A stretch of 58,532 nt of DNA. Origin: Firm-04 sp045617625. GTDB taxonomy: Bacteria > Bacillota > Clostridia > Oscillospirales > Ruminococcaceae. This document shows, piece by piece, positions 23,501-32,855 of the stretch. The stretch covers positions 1-58,532 of the forward strand of contig JAZLJA010000045.1 of assembly GCA_045617625.1 (NCBI GenBank), read 5' to 3'. Every line of letters begins with the position of its first letter. Positions within the stretch are counted from its first letter, which is position 1. Under the pieces are notes generated by a model. The model did not search any database and was not told the origin of the DNA. It saw only the letters and a list, made by a program, of their open reading frames with translations. Made by a program: the position numbers and the translations under genes.

Positions 23501-24241
23501 TTATTCAGGCTGATAGGGGAATGCAGGCATCATCTCAAGTTTGAACAGATTCGCCTTGTGTTTCGCATCAATGCGAGCCTTGACCTCAGGTGCAGGTTCG
23601 ATTCCCTCACGGATATAGGCGTCGAGTTCCGCATAGGTAAAGCCGAGATTGTCCTCATCGGTTTTGCCGCAAAGACCATCGGAGGGTGCTTTGTCAACAA
23701 GCTGTGTGGGCAGTCCCAATGCTCTGCCGATGGCTTTGACCTCGGCGACGGTGAATTTTGCAAGCGGCGAGAAATCGCCGATGCTGTCGCCCCAGCGAGT
23801 CGAATAACCGACCCAGTCCTCGGAGAGATTGCAGGTGTTTGCGACTCTGCCGTTCAGGCTTTGCGAGACGGCATAGACAGTTGCCATGCGAATGCGCGGC
23901 GGCAGGTTGACCTCAGCCTGCGCGGAGAGTGGTAGCGAAGCCGAAACTGCCTCTCGCAGAGCATCAACGGTTGTGCCGATATTGACCGTAAATGCGCGGA
24001 TTCCGAGGTGCTTGCAAAGCAAAAGGGAATCGTCGATATCAGGCTGTTCGCCGCGCGGCATCATCACGCCGATGACGCGGTGTGTGCCGAGTGCCTTGCA
24101 CAAAAGTGCAGCACACACAGAACTGTCCTTGCCGCCCGAAATACCAAGGACAGCGGGGCACCCGTCGCCGTTTGCAGCAAACCAGTCCTGAATCCAGCGG
24201 CAGCAGTCGTCGATTGCTTTGTTGACATTAAATTGATACAT
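23501..24241 (-). CDS. nadE: NH3-dependent NAD+ synthetase
   Basis: A 246-residue ATP-pyrophosphatase enzyme that amidates nicotinate adenine dinucleotide. The PP-loop GISGGKDSSV is at about residue 34, with the family stretch GNTCNLS-like ANTCNLSEDWVGYSTRWGDS and KAPSDGLCGKTDEDNLG. It is ammonia-type because no glutaminase domain is attached. It is the last gene of the yqfC-nadE cluster, 6 bp after the CPBP gene. Confidence 0.95.
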   Translation of the reverse strand: MYQFNVNKAIDDCCRWIQDWFAANGDGCPAVLGISGGKDSSVCAALLCKALGTHRVIGVMMPRGEQPDIDDSLLLCKHLGIRAFTVNIGTTVDALREAVSASLPLSAQAEVNLPPRIRMATVYAVSQSLNGRVANTCNLSEDWVGYSTRWGDSIGDFSPLAKFTVAEVKAIGRALGLPTQLVDKAPSDGLCGKTDEDNLGFTYAELDAYIREGIEPAPEVKARIDAKHKANLFKLEMMPAFPYQPE

Positions 24242-24247
24242 TTGAAA

Positions 24248-25423
24248 TCATCCTTTCGATATCACACGGCTGAATACCGTGGAAAGCTGGGGCAAAAACT
24301 GATAGGTGAGATGCAATATCAGAAACGCCCAAAAACACACAGATGTGAGCAAAATCGGGGTTGTGCGGAAACTTTGGTGCGGCGTGGAGGCAGGCAGACG
24401 TTCAGAAAGAGCCGTTGAGAAGAATGCGATCGCGCCGACCAAAAGAATCACGAGAGAATACACAGCGTATATCTGCACAGATGCACCATCGCCGATTTCG
24501 TTCAGAGATGAAAAAATCGTTTCAGTGGTGTTGACGCAAAAATGCACCAGAATCGCGGGTGCGATGGAATTGTGCGAGATGGTGATGTATGCAAGGAAGA
24601 TGCCAAGCACAAATGCCAGTATTCCTTGCGGTATATTTTCGTGTGCAAGTCCGAAAAGCAGCGCACTGACGAAAATTCCGAACCGCTGACTGACGCGTGA
24701 GAGGTTTTTCAGTACCACGCCGCGAAACACGAGTTCCTCTGTGACGGGTGCGACGAGGCAGCCATACAGTACAGTGAGCAGCAGTTTGGTTTTGGAATTG
24801 CCTGTGGAAAAATCGGGGGAGTTGAACAAAAAGTCAGCAGAACCGAAGATTTTCGACAGCATCGTGACCGCCCAGCCACACAAAAGCTGAATCCACAGCC
24901 CGATGAAAATGTAACGCAGGAGGCAGCTTGAAGTCAGGTCACGGTCTTGGAAAAAGTCGCGCGGTTTGCAGTGCGAAAGCCTGCATCCGATAAAGAAAAT
25001 CAACGTATTTGCAAGCAAAAATGAAATCAGGTTGATGCCCATTGCCAGTCCGCTGTCTGTGAAATAGCTGCTGACGATCTGCGAATAATTCTGTGGCAGA
25101 CTGCCATCGAGCGCGGCAAGGTCGCTTGCACGAAGGGCAACTTTCACAATCCCCGTGAACAAGATCGAAAAGCACATAGCTGCAAGAAAATCGAGCACTG
25201 CCAGACAACATGCGAGGTTGTAAAAATAACGCACGCGATGCTTTTCGGATTTCGACGGCATCAGCGGAATGCGACAGCCCGGAGTTTCGATCTGCGGCAC
25301 GATTTCCGCGTAATCAGGCGTATATTCGGGTTCTTCGGTGGGGTTGGCGAACGGGTTGTGCGGGTCGATGCGCTCGTCGGCGCGGTTGACGTAGCAGCGG
25401 TCGTCGGTGAATGGATGGCTCAT
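24248..25423 (-). CDS. CPBP family intramembrane metalloprotease
   Basis: A 391-residue protein with several membrane helices and an extended cytoplasmic N-terminus. The CPBP (Abi/CAAX-like) motifs are all visible: EELVFRGVVLKNL, FGLAHENIPQGILAF and HFCVNTTE. The substrate is unknown. AAAGGAG precedes the ATG at 25423. Confidence 0.88.
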   Translation of the reverse strand: MSHPFTDDRCYVNRADERIDPHNPFANPTEEPEYTPDYAEIVPQIETPGCRIPLMPSKSEKHRVRYFYNLACCLAVLDFLAAMCFSILFTGIVKVALRASDLAALDGSLPQNYSQIVSSYFTDSGLAMGINLISFLLANTLIFFIGCRLSHCKPRDFFQDRDLTSSCLLRYIFIGLWIQLLCGWAVTMLSKIFGSADFLFNSPDFSTGNSKTKLLLTVLYGCLVAPVTEELVFRGVVLKNLSRVSQRFGIFVSALLFGLAHENIPQGILAFVLGIFLAYITISHNSIAPAILVHFCVNTTETIFSSLNEIGDGASVQIYAVYSLVILLVGAIAFFSTALSERLPASTPHQSFRTTPILLTSVCFWAFLILHLTYQFLPQLSTVFSRVISKG

Positions 25424-25438
25424 GTGCGCTCCTTTCTG

Positions 25439-27847
25439 TCAGCGAAGCGTCACGATCGTGACACCATCTTCGCCTTCACCGTATCTTCCACTGCGAAATT
25501 CCTTTACGTGCTTGGTTTTTCGCAGTCTTTCCTGCACTGCACGGCGAAGAACACCTGTTCCTTTTCCATGAATGACCGTGACAGTCTGAATGCCCGAAAG
25601 CATCGCAGAATCGATAAATTGTTCCATTGCCATGATGCCCTCATCGACGGTACATCCGCGGATATCGACTTCGGTTGCGGCACTGCGCGTGCGCTGACCG
25701 CCGCCCGTGAGTACCGCAGGGGTGGAACGGGGCTTCTTTTTCTTCGCAGATTCATCGTTTTTCTTGGATTCGAGGCGAACGCCGTCAATCGGGACACGGG
25801 TTTTCATCGCGCCAAGCTGTACCAGCACGGTTTTGCCGTCGGGCAGGGCAAGCACGGTGCCTGATTTTCCCAGAGATACGACCAAAACGCTGTCTCCGAC
25901 GGCAAGCGCGCGCGGCAGATGGTATTCGCCCTCGGCGGCATCGTCCAGATCGGAATTTTCATAGAGCGTGTCGATGGTTTTGCGTGATTTGGCGCGTGCC
26001 TCCGCGATTTTCGCGGCAAAGTCAGCCTGATCCTTTTCCTTTTTGAGCGCACGCAGTTCGTCGAGAAGCTGATTGGATTCGGCAACGGTCTGCTCGACAA
26101 TGCGCCGTGCCTGCGTCTTGATCTTGTCGATCTCCTCGCTGCGGCGGCGTTCCATTTCTTCCGCTTCTTCGCGCAGTGCTTTTTCGTGCGCGGCGGCGTC
26201 GGTGCGAAGCTGTTCGAGTTCCGCGTTTTGATTTTCCAGCATAATGCGTTGACGCTCCAACTGTTCGACGGCGGTTTCAAATCGCTGATTTTCCGTAGAT
26301 ACGAGCTTTTGTGCGTGTTCGATGACATCCTCGGGCATTCCGAGCGTGCGTGAGATCGCAAATGCGTTTGACTTGCCCGGTGAGCCGATCAGCAGGCGAT
26401 AGGTCGGCTGGAGCGTTTCCAAATCAAACTCGCACGATGCATTTTCGACATCGGGCGATTCGATCGCGTAACGCTTCAACTCCTGATAGTGCGTGGTGAC
26501 GAGCAATTTTGCGCCCTGACATTTCAGGCGTTCGATCATGGCGACGGCAAGCGCGGCACCCTCCACAGGGTCGGTGCCTGAGCCCAGCTCGTCAATCAGC
26601 ACAAGCGATTTTTCATCTGCTTGCTGCAAAATCGAGATATCCTGTACCGTGTGCGCACTGAACGTTGACAAATCCTGTTCGATGCTCTGACGGTCGCCGA
26701 TATCTGCGAGAATCCGCGTAAATACGGAGATTTGTGAACCATCGGCGGCGGGAATCATCAGACCGCACATTGCCATTGCGGTGAGCAGCCCGACAGTTTT
26801 CAGCGCGACGGTTTTACCGCCCGTGTTGGGACCCGTGATGATCAGCACATCGTAATCGCCGCCGAGCGTGATGGAGATCGGCACGACACGTTTGCGGTCA
26901 ATCAGCGGGTGACGGGCTTTTTTCAGCACGATCTGTCCGTCATCGGTGACGTTTGGAATCGTGCCGCCCTGCATCGTGCCCAACGATGCTTTTGCAAAGT
27001 AGAGGTTGAGTTCTGCGGCGATCTCGTATCCGGAAAGCATCGCATCTGCTGATTTTCCGCAGGCTTCGCAAAGTTTCTGGATAATGCGCTCGACTTCCTC
27101 CTGCTCCTGACTTTCCAGCAGCCTGATGTCGTTGTTTGCATCGACGATGGACATTGGCTCGATGAAGTAGGTCTGTCCGGTCGCGGAGGTGTCATGAATC
27201 AAGCCCTGCACATCGCCGCGATGCTCGGCTTTGACAGGCAGCACGAATCGTCCGTCGCGGATGGTGACGATGCTCTCCTGCAAATAGGTCTGCATGGAGG
27301 GCGATTTTATCATTTTTTCGAGCTTTTCGCGGAGCCGAAGCCCTGCCTGCGTGATTTTTCTGCGAATAGCCGCAAGCTGTGGGCTTGCCGCGTCCGCGAG
27401 CCGTTCTTCGCTTTCGATGGATTGTTCGAGCAGTCCTGCGAGGTAGGCATCGGGCTGGAGACGCTCAAACAGGTCGGAGAGGGAAGTTTCCATGTTGTCG
27501 CAGTGGGCGTACCAATCCGAGAGCGAGGAAATTTGCCGCAAAAGGCGCGCAATTTCGAGCAATTCCCTGAGCGACACCCTTGCACCCGATGCAGTTCGCC
27601 GCACCGCTGCGCAGACATCGTGGAAGCTGTCAAAAGCGGGCGAACCGAATCGCACCGAGAGCTGGAATGCGTCCTCGGTTTTTTGCAGCGAATGCCGCAC
27701 GCGGTCGGCGTCGGTTTCGGGCACCAGAGACAGTGCCATCTGTTTGGTGCGCTCATTGGCAGCCTCTTTTGCAAGCATTTCCAGGATTTTATGTAATTCC
27801 AGCGTTTGATAATCGGGAGATAAATTTGTATTCATAAGCGATACCAT
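25439..27847 (-). CDS. mutS2: MutS2 endonuclease
   Basis: An 802-residue MutS2. It lacks the mismatch-reading domain. The ABC-type ATPase has Walker A GPNTGGKTVALKT and Walker B LVLIDELGSGTDP. A long coiled-coil region follows, then a C-terminal Smr nuclease domain (VDIRGCTVDEGIMAMEQF, VIHGKGTGVLR). MutS2 suppresses recombination and acts on collided ribosomes in relatives. The start may be four codons in (MNTNLSPDYQ, 27835). It begins 10 bp after the recO stop. Confidence 0.95.
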   Translation of the reverse strand: MVSLMNTNLSPDYQTLELHKILEMLAKEAANERTKQMALSLVPETDADRVRHSLQKTEDAFQLSVRFGSPAFDSFHDVCAAVRRTASGARVSLRELLEIARLLRQISSLSDWYAHCDNMETSLSDLFERLQPDAYLAGLLEQSIESEERLADAASPQLAAIRRKITQAGLRLREKLEKMIKSPSMQTYLQESIVTIRDGRFVLPVKAEHRGDVQGLIHDTSATGQTYFIEPMSIVDANNDIRLLESQEQEEVERIIQKLCEACGKSADAMLSGYEIAAELNLYFAKASLGTMQGGTIPNVTDDGQIVLKKARHPLIDRKRVVPISITLGGDYDVLIITGPNTGGKTVALKTVGLLTAMAMCGLMIPAADGSQISVFTRILADIGDRQSIEQDLSTFSAHTVQDISILQQADEKSLVLIDELGSGTDPVEGAALAVAMIERLKCQGAKLLVTTHYQELKRYAIESPDVENASCEFDLETLQPTYRLLIGSPGKSNAFAISRTLGMPEDVIEHAQKLVSTENQRFETAVEQLERQRIMLENQNAELEQLRTDAAAHEKALREEAEEMERRRSEEIDKIKTQARRIVEQTVAESNQLLDELRALKKEKDQADFAAKIAEARAKSRKTIDTLYENSDLDDAAEGEYHLPRALAVGDSVLVVSLGKSGTVLALPDGKTVLVQLGAMKTRVPIDGVRLESKKNDESAKKKKPRSTPAVLTGGGQRTRSAATEVDIRGCTVDEGIMAMEQFIDSAMLSGIQTVTVIHGKGTGVLRRAVQERLRKTKHVKEFRSGRYGEGEDGVTIVTLR

Positions 27848-27856
27848 TGGTTGTGG

Positions 27857-28612
27857 TCAGGACATCTGACCGTCTTTCAGTGTGTGATAAAAATGCAGCG
27901 TTTTGCACGTAAATTCGAGTTTTCGCTGCAAAAACAGTTCTGTATATGCGCCGAGGACGGCGAGGTTTTTCGCATCCAGCCGAAACAGAAACAGCTTGTC
28001 AAATTCGCTGAACACGATATGTCGTGCAGCCTGCAAAACCGACGCTCTTGCGTGAAAATCGTGTGCATCGCTATCGGCTTCACAATCAGCGCAGACAAAA
28101 TCACCCTGCGAAATGCGGAATATCAGTTCAGCGGGGAGATATTCGCCGCAGACCGTGCAGCACAGCAGATTAGGCATCAGTCCGAGTTCCGCGGCGAGGC
28201 GAAGTTCAAAAATCGCCTTGATTTGCGCCATCGGGCGGCTTTGCTCGGAAAGATAATGCAGACTATGCAAGAAAAGCCGCAGAAGCTGCGGCTGTGGCTG
28301 ATTGGTTGCAGATTTGCGTATCAGCTCGGAAAAATAAGCGGCAAGGGCAAGGGCTTCGAGGTCGCCGCGGATGCCGTAGAAGAGCGAGATCGGGGCGGCA
28401 CTGTCGAGATAGAAGAAATCGCCGTTTTGCCGCAGTGAAAACTCACCGTATGCGAAAACCTGCGTAACAGCTGCATATTTGCTGTTCTGCTTTCGCACGG
28501 AGCGGGCACGGACAGTGAACAGCCCTTCCGCGGTGAATAAATCAAAGAGCTTGTCCGCTTCGCCGACAGCGGTTTCGCGCAGGACAAGCCCCTTTACGGT
28601 CTTGATTTGCAC
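27857..28612 (-). CDS. recO: DNA repair protein RecO
   Basis: A 251-residue RecO that loads RecA in the RecFOR pathway. The N-terminal OB fold has KGLVLRETAVGEADKLFDLF, and a zinc site is seen as CCTVCGEYL and CADCEAD. The GTG at 28612 is chosen because AAAGGAG lies just upstream and an upstream frame to 28702 overlaps the small yqzL-like gene. Confidence 0.93.
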   Translation of the reverse strand: MQIKTVKGLVLRETAVGEADKLFDLFTAEGLFTVRARSVRKQNSKYAAVTQVFAYGEFSLRQNGDFFYLDSAAPISLFYGIRGDLEALALAAYFSELIRKSATNQPQPQLLRLFLHSLHYLSEQSRPMAQIKAIFELRLAAELGLMPNLLCCTVCGEYLPAELIFRISQGDFVCADCEADSDAHDFHARASVLQAARHIVFSEFDKLFLFRLDAKNLAVLGAYTELFLQRKLEFTCKTLHFYHTLKDGQMS

Positions 28613-28635
28613 AGAAAGCTCCTTTCTATGCGAAA

Positions 28636-28740
28636 TTAACGTATCTGCTGACGATATCGAAGATAATCGGCGACGCTGCCCGTTTGACAGAATTTCGCCC
28701 AAAGTGTCAGTGATACGGAATTATCTCTGGCATATTCCAT
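28636..28740 (-). CDS. yqzL: YqzL-like small protein
   Basis: A 34-residue ORF reading MEYARDNSVSLTLWAKFCQT and then GSVADYLRYRQQIR. YqzL-family proteins, which sit between era and recO in many Firmicutes, have the same pattern (W..F..TG....YL.Y). GGAAGGA lies 9 bp upstream. The function of the family is unknown to me. Confidence 0.7.
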   Translation of the reverse strand: MEYARDNSVSLTLWAKFCQTGSVADYLRYRQQIR

Positions 28741-28745
28741 GTGCT

Positions 28746-28783
28746 CACATCCTTCCCTATGACTAGGATGTGGTGCTTTTTTT
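28746..28783. promoter_or_regulatory. Hairpin over the yqzL ribosome binding site
   Basis: CACATCCT (28746-28753) and AGGATGTG (28765-28772) are perfect arms. On the minus strand one arm contains the yqzL ribosome binding site. On the plus strand the hairpin is followed by seven T and could end antisense transcripts. Confidence 0.5.
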
Positions 28784-28799
28784 CGATTTTACATGGAAA

Positions 28800-29729
28800 T
28801 TATTGCTTTTCAAAAAGCCCGAAGCTCTGAATCAGCGCATCGCGGTTGCGCCAGTCCTCCTTGACCTTGACCCACGTTTGCAGGTTCACTTGGATCTGGA
28901 AGAAATCTTCGAGTTCTTTTCGCGCATTTGCGCCGATTTTCTTGATCATCGCGCCGTTTTTGCCGATGATGATGCGTTTATGCGATTCGCGCTCGCAGAA
29001 AATGGTGACGGAAATGTTGAGCAGATCGCGGTCATCGCGCTCCGAGAACTGTTCGGTCACAACGGCGACGCCGTGCGGCACTTCGTCGTTCAGCAGGCGC
29101 AAAAGCTGTTCACGAACCAGTTCCGCCGCAAGAACGCGTTCGGGCTGGTCAGTGAGCATATCGTCGGGGAAGTAGTGCGGACCGTTTTGTGCAAGCCCGA
29201 GCATTTCATCCAAAACGTCAGATATTCCGTCGTTTTGCAGCACGCTGACGGGAATCAGCGCGTGGGGATGCCAACGTTCCTGCGCCGATGCGAGCAAAGG
29301 TGCAAGCTTGGATTTGTCCGTCAGCAGGTCGATTTTGTTATAGACGAACAGCACGGGTGTTTTCTGCGCGGTGAGTCGGTCAAGCATCGTGATTTCCTGT
29401 TCGCCGAGGGGCTTGGTGCAGTCTGCCATGAAAATCACGCAGTCGATATCGGAAACGGCTTCCTGCGCCGCTTGGAGCATATGCTCGCCCAGTTTGGTCT
29501 GGGAGCGGTGCAGACCCGGTGTGTCGGTGAATACAAGCTGTGTATTTCCGATGTTTTTGATGCCTGTGATACGGGTGCGGGTGGTCTGCGGCTTTGGGCT
29601 GACAGACGCGATCTTTTCCCCGATGACAGCATTCAAAAATGACGATTTTCCTGCATTTGTGTGACCTGCAATGGCAGCAAACAAGATCTTGGTGTCCTCT
29701 GCCTGATTGAAATTCAGTTGACTTGCCAT
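28800..29729 (-). CDS. era: GTPase Era
   Basis: A 309-residue GTPase for 30S assembly and 16S rRNA 3'-end maturation. G1 is GHTNAGKSS, G3 DTPGLH and G4 NKID. The C-terminal KH domain has IIGKNGAMIKKIGANARKEL. It sits 3 bp after ybeY, which works on the same rRNA end. Confidence 0.97.
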   Translation of the reverse strand: MASQLNFNQAEDTKILFAAIAGHTNAGKSSFLNAVIGEKIASVSPKPQTTRTRITGIKNIGNTQLVFTDTPGLHRSQTKLGEHMLQAAQEAVSDIDCVIFMADCTKPLGEQEITMLDRLTAQKTPVLFVYNKIDLLTDKSKLAPLLASAQERWHPHALIPVSVLQNDGISDVLDEMLGLAQNGPHYFPDDMLTDQPERVLAAELVREQLLRLLNDEVPHGVAVVTEQFSERDDRDLLNISVTIFCERESHKRIIIGKNGAMIKKIGANARKELEDFFQIQVNLQTWVKVKEDWRNRDALIQSFGLFEKQ

Positions 29730-29732
29730 GAA

Positions 29733-30242
29733 TTATGACTGCTCCTCTGGGGTGACATAGCTGGTATCACGCGCAAAACCGAGTTTTTCCAGCACGGATT
29801 CCTCTTTCTCGCGCATTTTTCGCATCTCCAGCGGTGAGGTTTCGTGGTCATATCCCAGCAGGTGCAGCATGGAGTGAACGGTGAGGAAAGCGATTTCGCG
29901 CTCCAGCACATGACCATACATTTTTGCCTGCTTGACAGCCATTTCCATTGAAATGACGATATCGCCGAGCACGACAAAGCCCGTTTCAGGGTTGGTTTCC
30001 AGCTTATCGCCCTCAGAAAGCGGGAATGACAGCACGTCCGTCTCGGCATCCTTGTTGCGGTAGATGCTGTTCAGCTTGCGGATTTCCTTGTTGTCCACAA
30101 ACGAAACGCTGACTTCGGTATCATGTCCAAAGCCCTCCGTGGTGAGGACAGCCTGACAGCAGCGGCGAATCAAAAGACGCACACCCACAGGAATTTTGAC
30201 CTGATGCTGGTCATCCTTGATATAAACCTTCAATTTAGCCAT
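29733..30242 (-). CDS. ybeY: Endoribonuclease YbeY
   Basis: A 169-residue rRNA-maturation endonuclease. The zinc motif is in HSMLHLLGYDHE, with three His in the H-x3-H-x5-H spacing. The N-terminal half has the usual LN..YR.KD..TDVLSFP pattern (LNSIYRNKDAETDVLSFP). It overlaps the phoH end by 8 bp, so the genes are coupled. Confidence 0.96.
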   Translation of the reverse strand: MAKLKVYIKDDQHQVKIPVGVRLLIRRCCQAVLTTEGFGHDTEVSVSFVDNKEIRKLNSIYRNKDAETDVLSFPLSEGDKLETNPETGFVVLGDIVISMEMAVKQAKMYGHVLEREIAFLTVHSMLHLLGYDHETSPLEMRKMREKEESVLEKLGFARDTSYVTPEEQS

Positions 30243-31227
30243 TTCTACTCTTTTTCCTTTCGTGTAAATTATTTATTTTATGTTCATAGGAAGCATAAGC
30301 TGTGATAATATCCTGCACAAGGCGGTGCCGCACGACATCCTTTTCCGTGAATTTGTGGATGTGGATGTCATCGACAGCGGAAAGCACTTTCATCGCCTCA
30401 ATGAGACCCGAGCGTTTCGGGTCGGGCAGGTCGATCTGGGTGATGTCACCCGTGATGACCATTTTGCTGCCCTCGCCCAGACGGGTGAGAAACATTTTGA
30501 TCTGCTCAGATGTGGTGTTCTGCGCTTCATCGAGGATGATGAACGCATTGTCGAGGGTGCGTCCGCGCATATAGGCAAGCGGCGCAATTTCGATGATATT
30601 CTTCTCCATATCGCGTTCCACTGTCTCTGCGCCGAGCATTTCAAACAGCGCATCGTAGAGCGGGCGGAGATAGGGGTCAACTTTGTCCTGCAAATCGCCG
30701 GGGAGAAAACCGAGTTTTTCGCCTGCTTCGACGGCAGGGCGCGTGAGAATGATGCGCTCGATCTCGTGGGCTTTCAGTGCTTTGACCGCCATTGCAACCG
30801 CGAGATAGGTTTTGCCTGTGCCCGCAGGACCGATGCCGAGTACGATGGTGTTGGATTTCATCGCATCGAGGTACTGTTTCTGCCCGACGGTACGCGGGCG
30901 GACGGGCTTGCCTGTGGTCGTGAAGCTGACGGCATCCGCGCTGATCTCCTTGAGTTTTTCAGCGGCGTTATCGGACACCATGTTGACAACGTAGCGCACG
31001 GTCTGATCGCTGAGACTGTCGCCGCGCTGCACCGTGTCCATCAGGGCATAAATTGCCTGTTCTGCTTTTTCGATGTCCGCCTCCGCGCCGCTGATCTTAA
31101 TGCCTGCGCCGCGGTTGACGATCGTGACATGAAATTGCTTCTGAATGACATTGATATTGGAATCGTAGCTGCCGAAGACACTGGAAAGCAAATCGGAATC
31201 GGCATGCGTCAAGATTTTTTCAGCCAT
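30235..31227 (-). CDS. phoH: PhoH family ATPase (YbeZ type)
   Basis: A 330-residue PhoH-like protein with an N-terminal KH-like region and a helicase-like ATPase. Walker A is GPAGTGKTYLA and Walker B FIILDEAQN, then TGDITQIDLP. In most bacteria it is paired with ybeY and era in RNA processing, as here. Confidence 0.93.
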   Translation of the reverse strand: MAEKILTHADSDLLSSVFGSYDSNINVIQKQFHVTIVNRGAGIKISGAEADIEKAEQAIYALMDTVQRGDSLSDQTVRYVVNMVSDNAAEKLKEISADAVSFTTTGKPVRPRTVGQKQYLDAMKSNTIVLGIGPAGTGKTYLAVAMAVKALKAHEIERIILTRPAVEAGEKLGFLPGDLQDKVDPYLRPLYDALFEMLGAETVERDMEKNIIEIAPLAYMRGRTLDNAFIILDEAQNTTSEQIKMFLTRLGEGSKMVITGDITQIDLPDPKRSGLIEAMKVLSAVDDIHIHKFTEKDVVRHRLVQDIITAYASYEHKINNLHERKKSRNG

Positions 31228-31236
31228 GTTTTGCGC

Positions 31237-31264
31237 CTGTTTTCTGAGAAAACAGAACTCCTTT
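31237..31264 (-). promoter_or_regulatory. Unusual phoH leader: hairpin between ribosome site and start
   Basis: On the minus strand AAAGGAG (31264-31258) is separated from the ATG by 30 nt. A perfect hairpin CTGTTTTC-TCA-GAAAACAG (31255-31237) fills 19 of these. Folding it gives an effective spacing of about 11. A TATAAT lies upstream at 31326-31321 with a weak -35. Confidence 0.5.
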
Positions 31265-31354
31265 CAAACGGGATAAACTGCATTTGCACATAAATATGAC
31301 ATCATAATGATTCTGTTTCTATTATATCATACAGAAATGAAAAATGGAATAGTT

Positions 31355-32509
31355 TTAGGATAAATTCACAAAAATTTCACTTATTTCTCCGACAACGCCC
31401 TCAAAAACATAGTGGATTTGTAGCAATATGCCCAAATCGGATGGAACGGTCGAAATCTCCTTTGAGATAATCTTGTCATCTTTGTGAGAATATTGCTCAA
31501 ACAAAGCGGCGCGATCGGCAAAAATGGCGTCGATTTCATCCGTCGAATACGCGGCGATTTGCGCTTGCTGAGGGAAAAATTGGCAGCGGACGAACGAAAA
31601 CGGCGTCTGCCTGCCGAACAGCTTCAGCGGCGTGATTTCTTCGGCGTATCGGAATGGCTCGGCAGGCTGTTCAAATCCGATGGACATTGCGAACCGATGC
31701 CCGAATGCTTCGAGAAACGGCGCAGTCTTTGGGGCGTCTTCAGCGACGACCTCCTCGCAAAAAGGCTGAAAATACGTGAATTCCTGCTCGTATATGCCGA
31801 TCGCGCAGCCGTCGGCGTGATGAAATCGGGTGACACCGCGCAGGTCATCGGCAATGCCTGAGATGAGGACATCTCCTTTTCGCACCGCATCCCCGACCTT
31901 GACTTGCGGTTCACCGTCAAACACGCGCATTTCCGTGATTTGCGCGGGCACTGATGCGATGTAGTGCGAGGGGATGCGCGACGATGTGCATGCGGGCGGC
32001 TTTGTTTCCTCGCGCAGTTCCACTACCATTCTTCCACCCGTGTGACGCATGGATATCCACGCAATTTCGTTGATTCTGAGACGCATTTGACGTTCTGCGA
32101 GTGTGAGATCCAAGTCCTGAAAGCGTGCGCCGTGCCGAATGCCGAGATCTTCCAGTACAGACAGGATTTCGGTATCCGAAATAGACGTATTTCCGTATAT
32201 TTCGATGCTGTGAATGTGCGTTTGAAGATACCCGAGCAGGAGAAAGCCGCAGGCAAGTCCTGCCAGCACACCAAGCCGCAGACGATACGGCTTCAGGTGA
32301 TGTAAAAATCCACGTTGCTTCGTGATTTTCAGCGTGACTGAATACGCCTCTGCTGCTTTGACGATTCCGTACCAGTTGTGGGCATCCGCTGCCGCATATA
32401 ACGCGCCGCCCTTGATTTTTTGCCGCCGCAGACGATAGCCGCGTTCACGGAGCATATCACGAAAATCATTCAGATGCGTACTTTCTGCGGTGAATTCAAT
32501 CCGTCCCAT
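31355..32509 (-). CDS. yqfD: Sporulation protein YqfD
   Basis: A 384-residue membrane protein. It has a cytoplasmic N-terminus, one main membrane helix (LGVLAGLACGFLLLGYLQ) and a large outside part with the POTRA-like stretch HSIEIYGNTSISDTEI. The family is tied to spore formation in Bacillus and lies upstream of phoH, as here. Confidence 0.9.
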   Translation of the reverse strand: MGRIEFTAESTHLNDFRDMLRERGYRLRRQKIKGGALYAAADAHNWYGIVKAAEAYSVTLKITKQRGFLHHLKPYRLRLGVLAGLACGFLLLGYLQTHIHSIEIYGNTSISDTEILSVLEDLGIRHGARFQDLDLTLAERQMRLRINEIAWISMRHTGGRMVVELREETKPPACTSSRIPSHYIASVPAQITEMRVFDGEPQVKVGDAVRKGDVLISGIADDLRGVTRFHHADGCAIGIYEQEFTYFQPFCEEVVAEDAPKTAPFLEAFGHRFAMSIGFEQPAEPFRYAEEITPLKLFGRQTPFSFVRCQFFPQQAQIAAYSTDEIDAIFADRAALFEQYSHKDDKIISKEISTVPSDLGILLQIHYVFEGVVGEISEIFVNLS

Positions 32510-32517
32510 ATGCCCTC

Positions 32518-32799
32518 CTAGCGCAAGCCGCCGTCAAACTCAATGACTGCGATTTCCCCGTGAATGTGCAGTCCGCGCAGGCTGTAATCGGAGGCGGTCA
32601 TGTCTTTGCCCCAAATCGTGACGGTGTGCGTGTCCGTTTGAAGCTGCACGAGCTGTTCACTGCATTCGAGCAGTCGCCTGCATTTGTCAAAAAAGATATC
32701 ATGATTGCCTGATATCTCGATCGTATCCTGTGGCAGCAAGATTTTTTTTCGTTGCAATGCGCTCAACTCCATTCGTTCCGGTATCGCAATTCTATGCAA
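32518..32799 (-). CDS. yqfC: Sporulation protein YqfC
   Basis: A 93-residue protein of the YabP/YqfC family. The conserved core includes TIEISGNHDIFFDKCRRLLE and YSLRGLHIHGEI. It is followed 8 bp later by yqfD, its usual partner. Confidence 0.88.
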   Translation of the reverse strand: MHRIAIPERMELSALQRKKILLPQDTIEISGNHDIFFDKCRRLLECSEQLVQLQTDTHTVTIWGKDMTASDYSLRGLHIHGEIAVIEFDGGLR

Positions 32800-32805
32800 A
32801 AAGTT

Positions 32806-32836
32806 CTGATTCTATGCGCATTCTGCATAGAATCAG
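32806..32836. promoter_or_regulatory. Perfect 12-bp palindrome in divergent promoter region
   Basis: CTGATTCTATGC (32806-32817) and GCATAGAATCAG (32825-32836) lie between the divergent yqfC and ylbJ-like genes. A further half site TTCTATGCA occurs at 32790-32798. It may be a shared operator for both sporulation genes. Confidence 0.5.
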
Positions 32837-32855
32837 GTGAAAGGGGCGTGAGACG

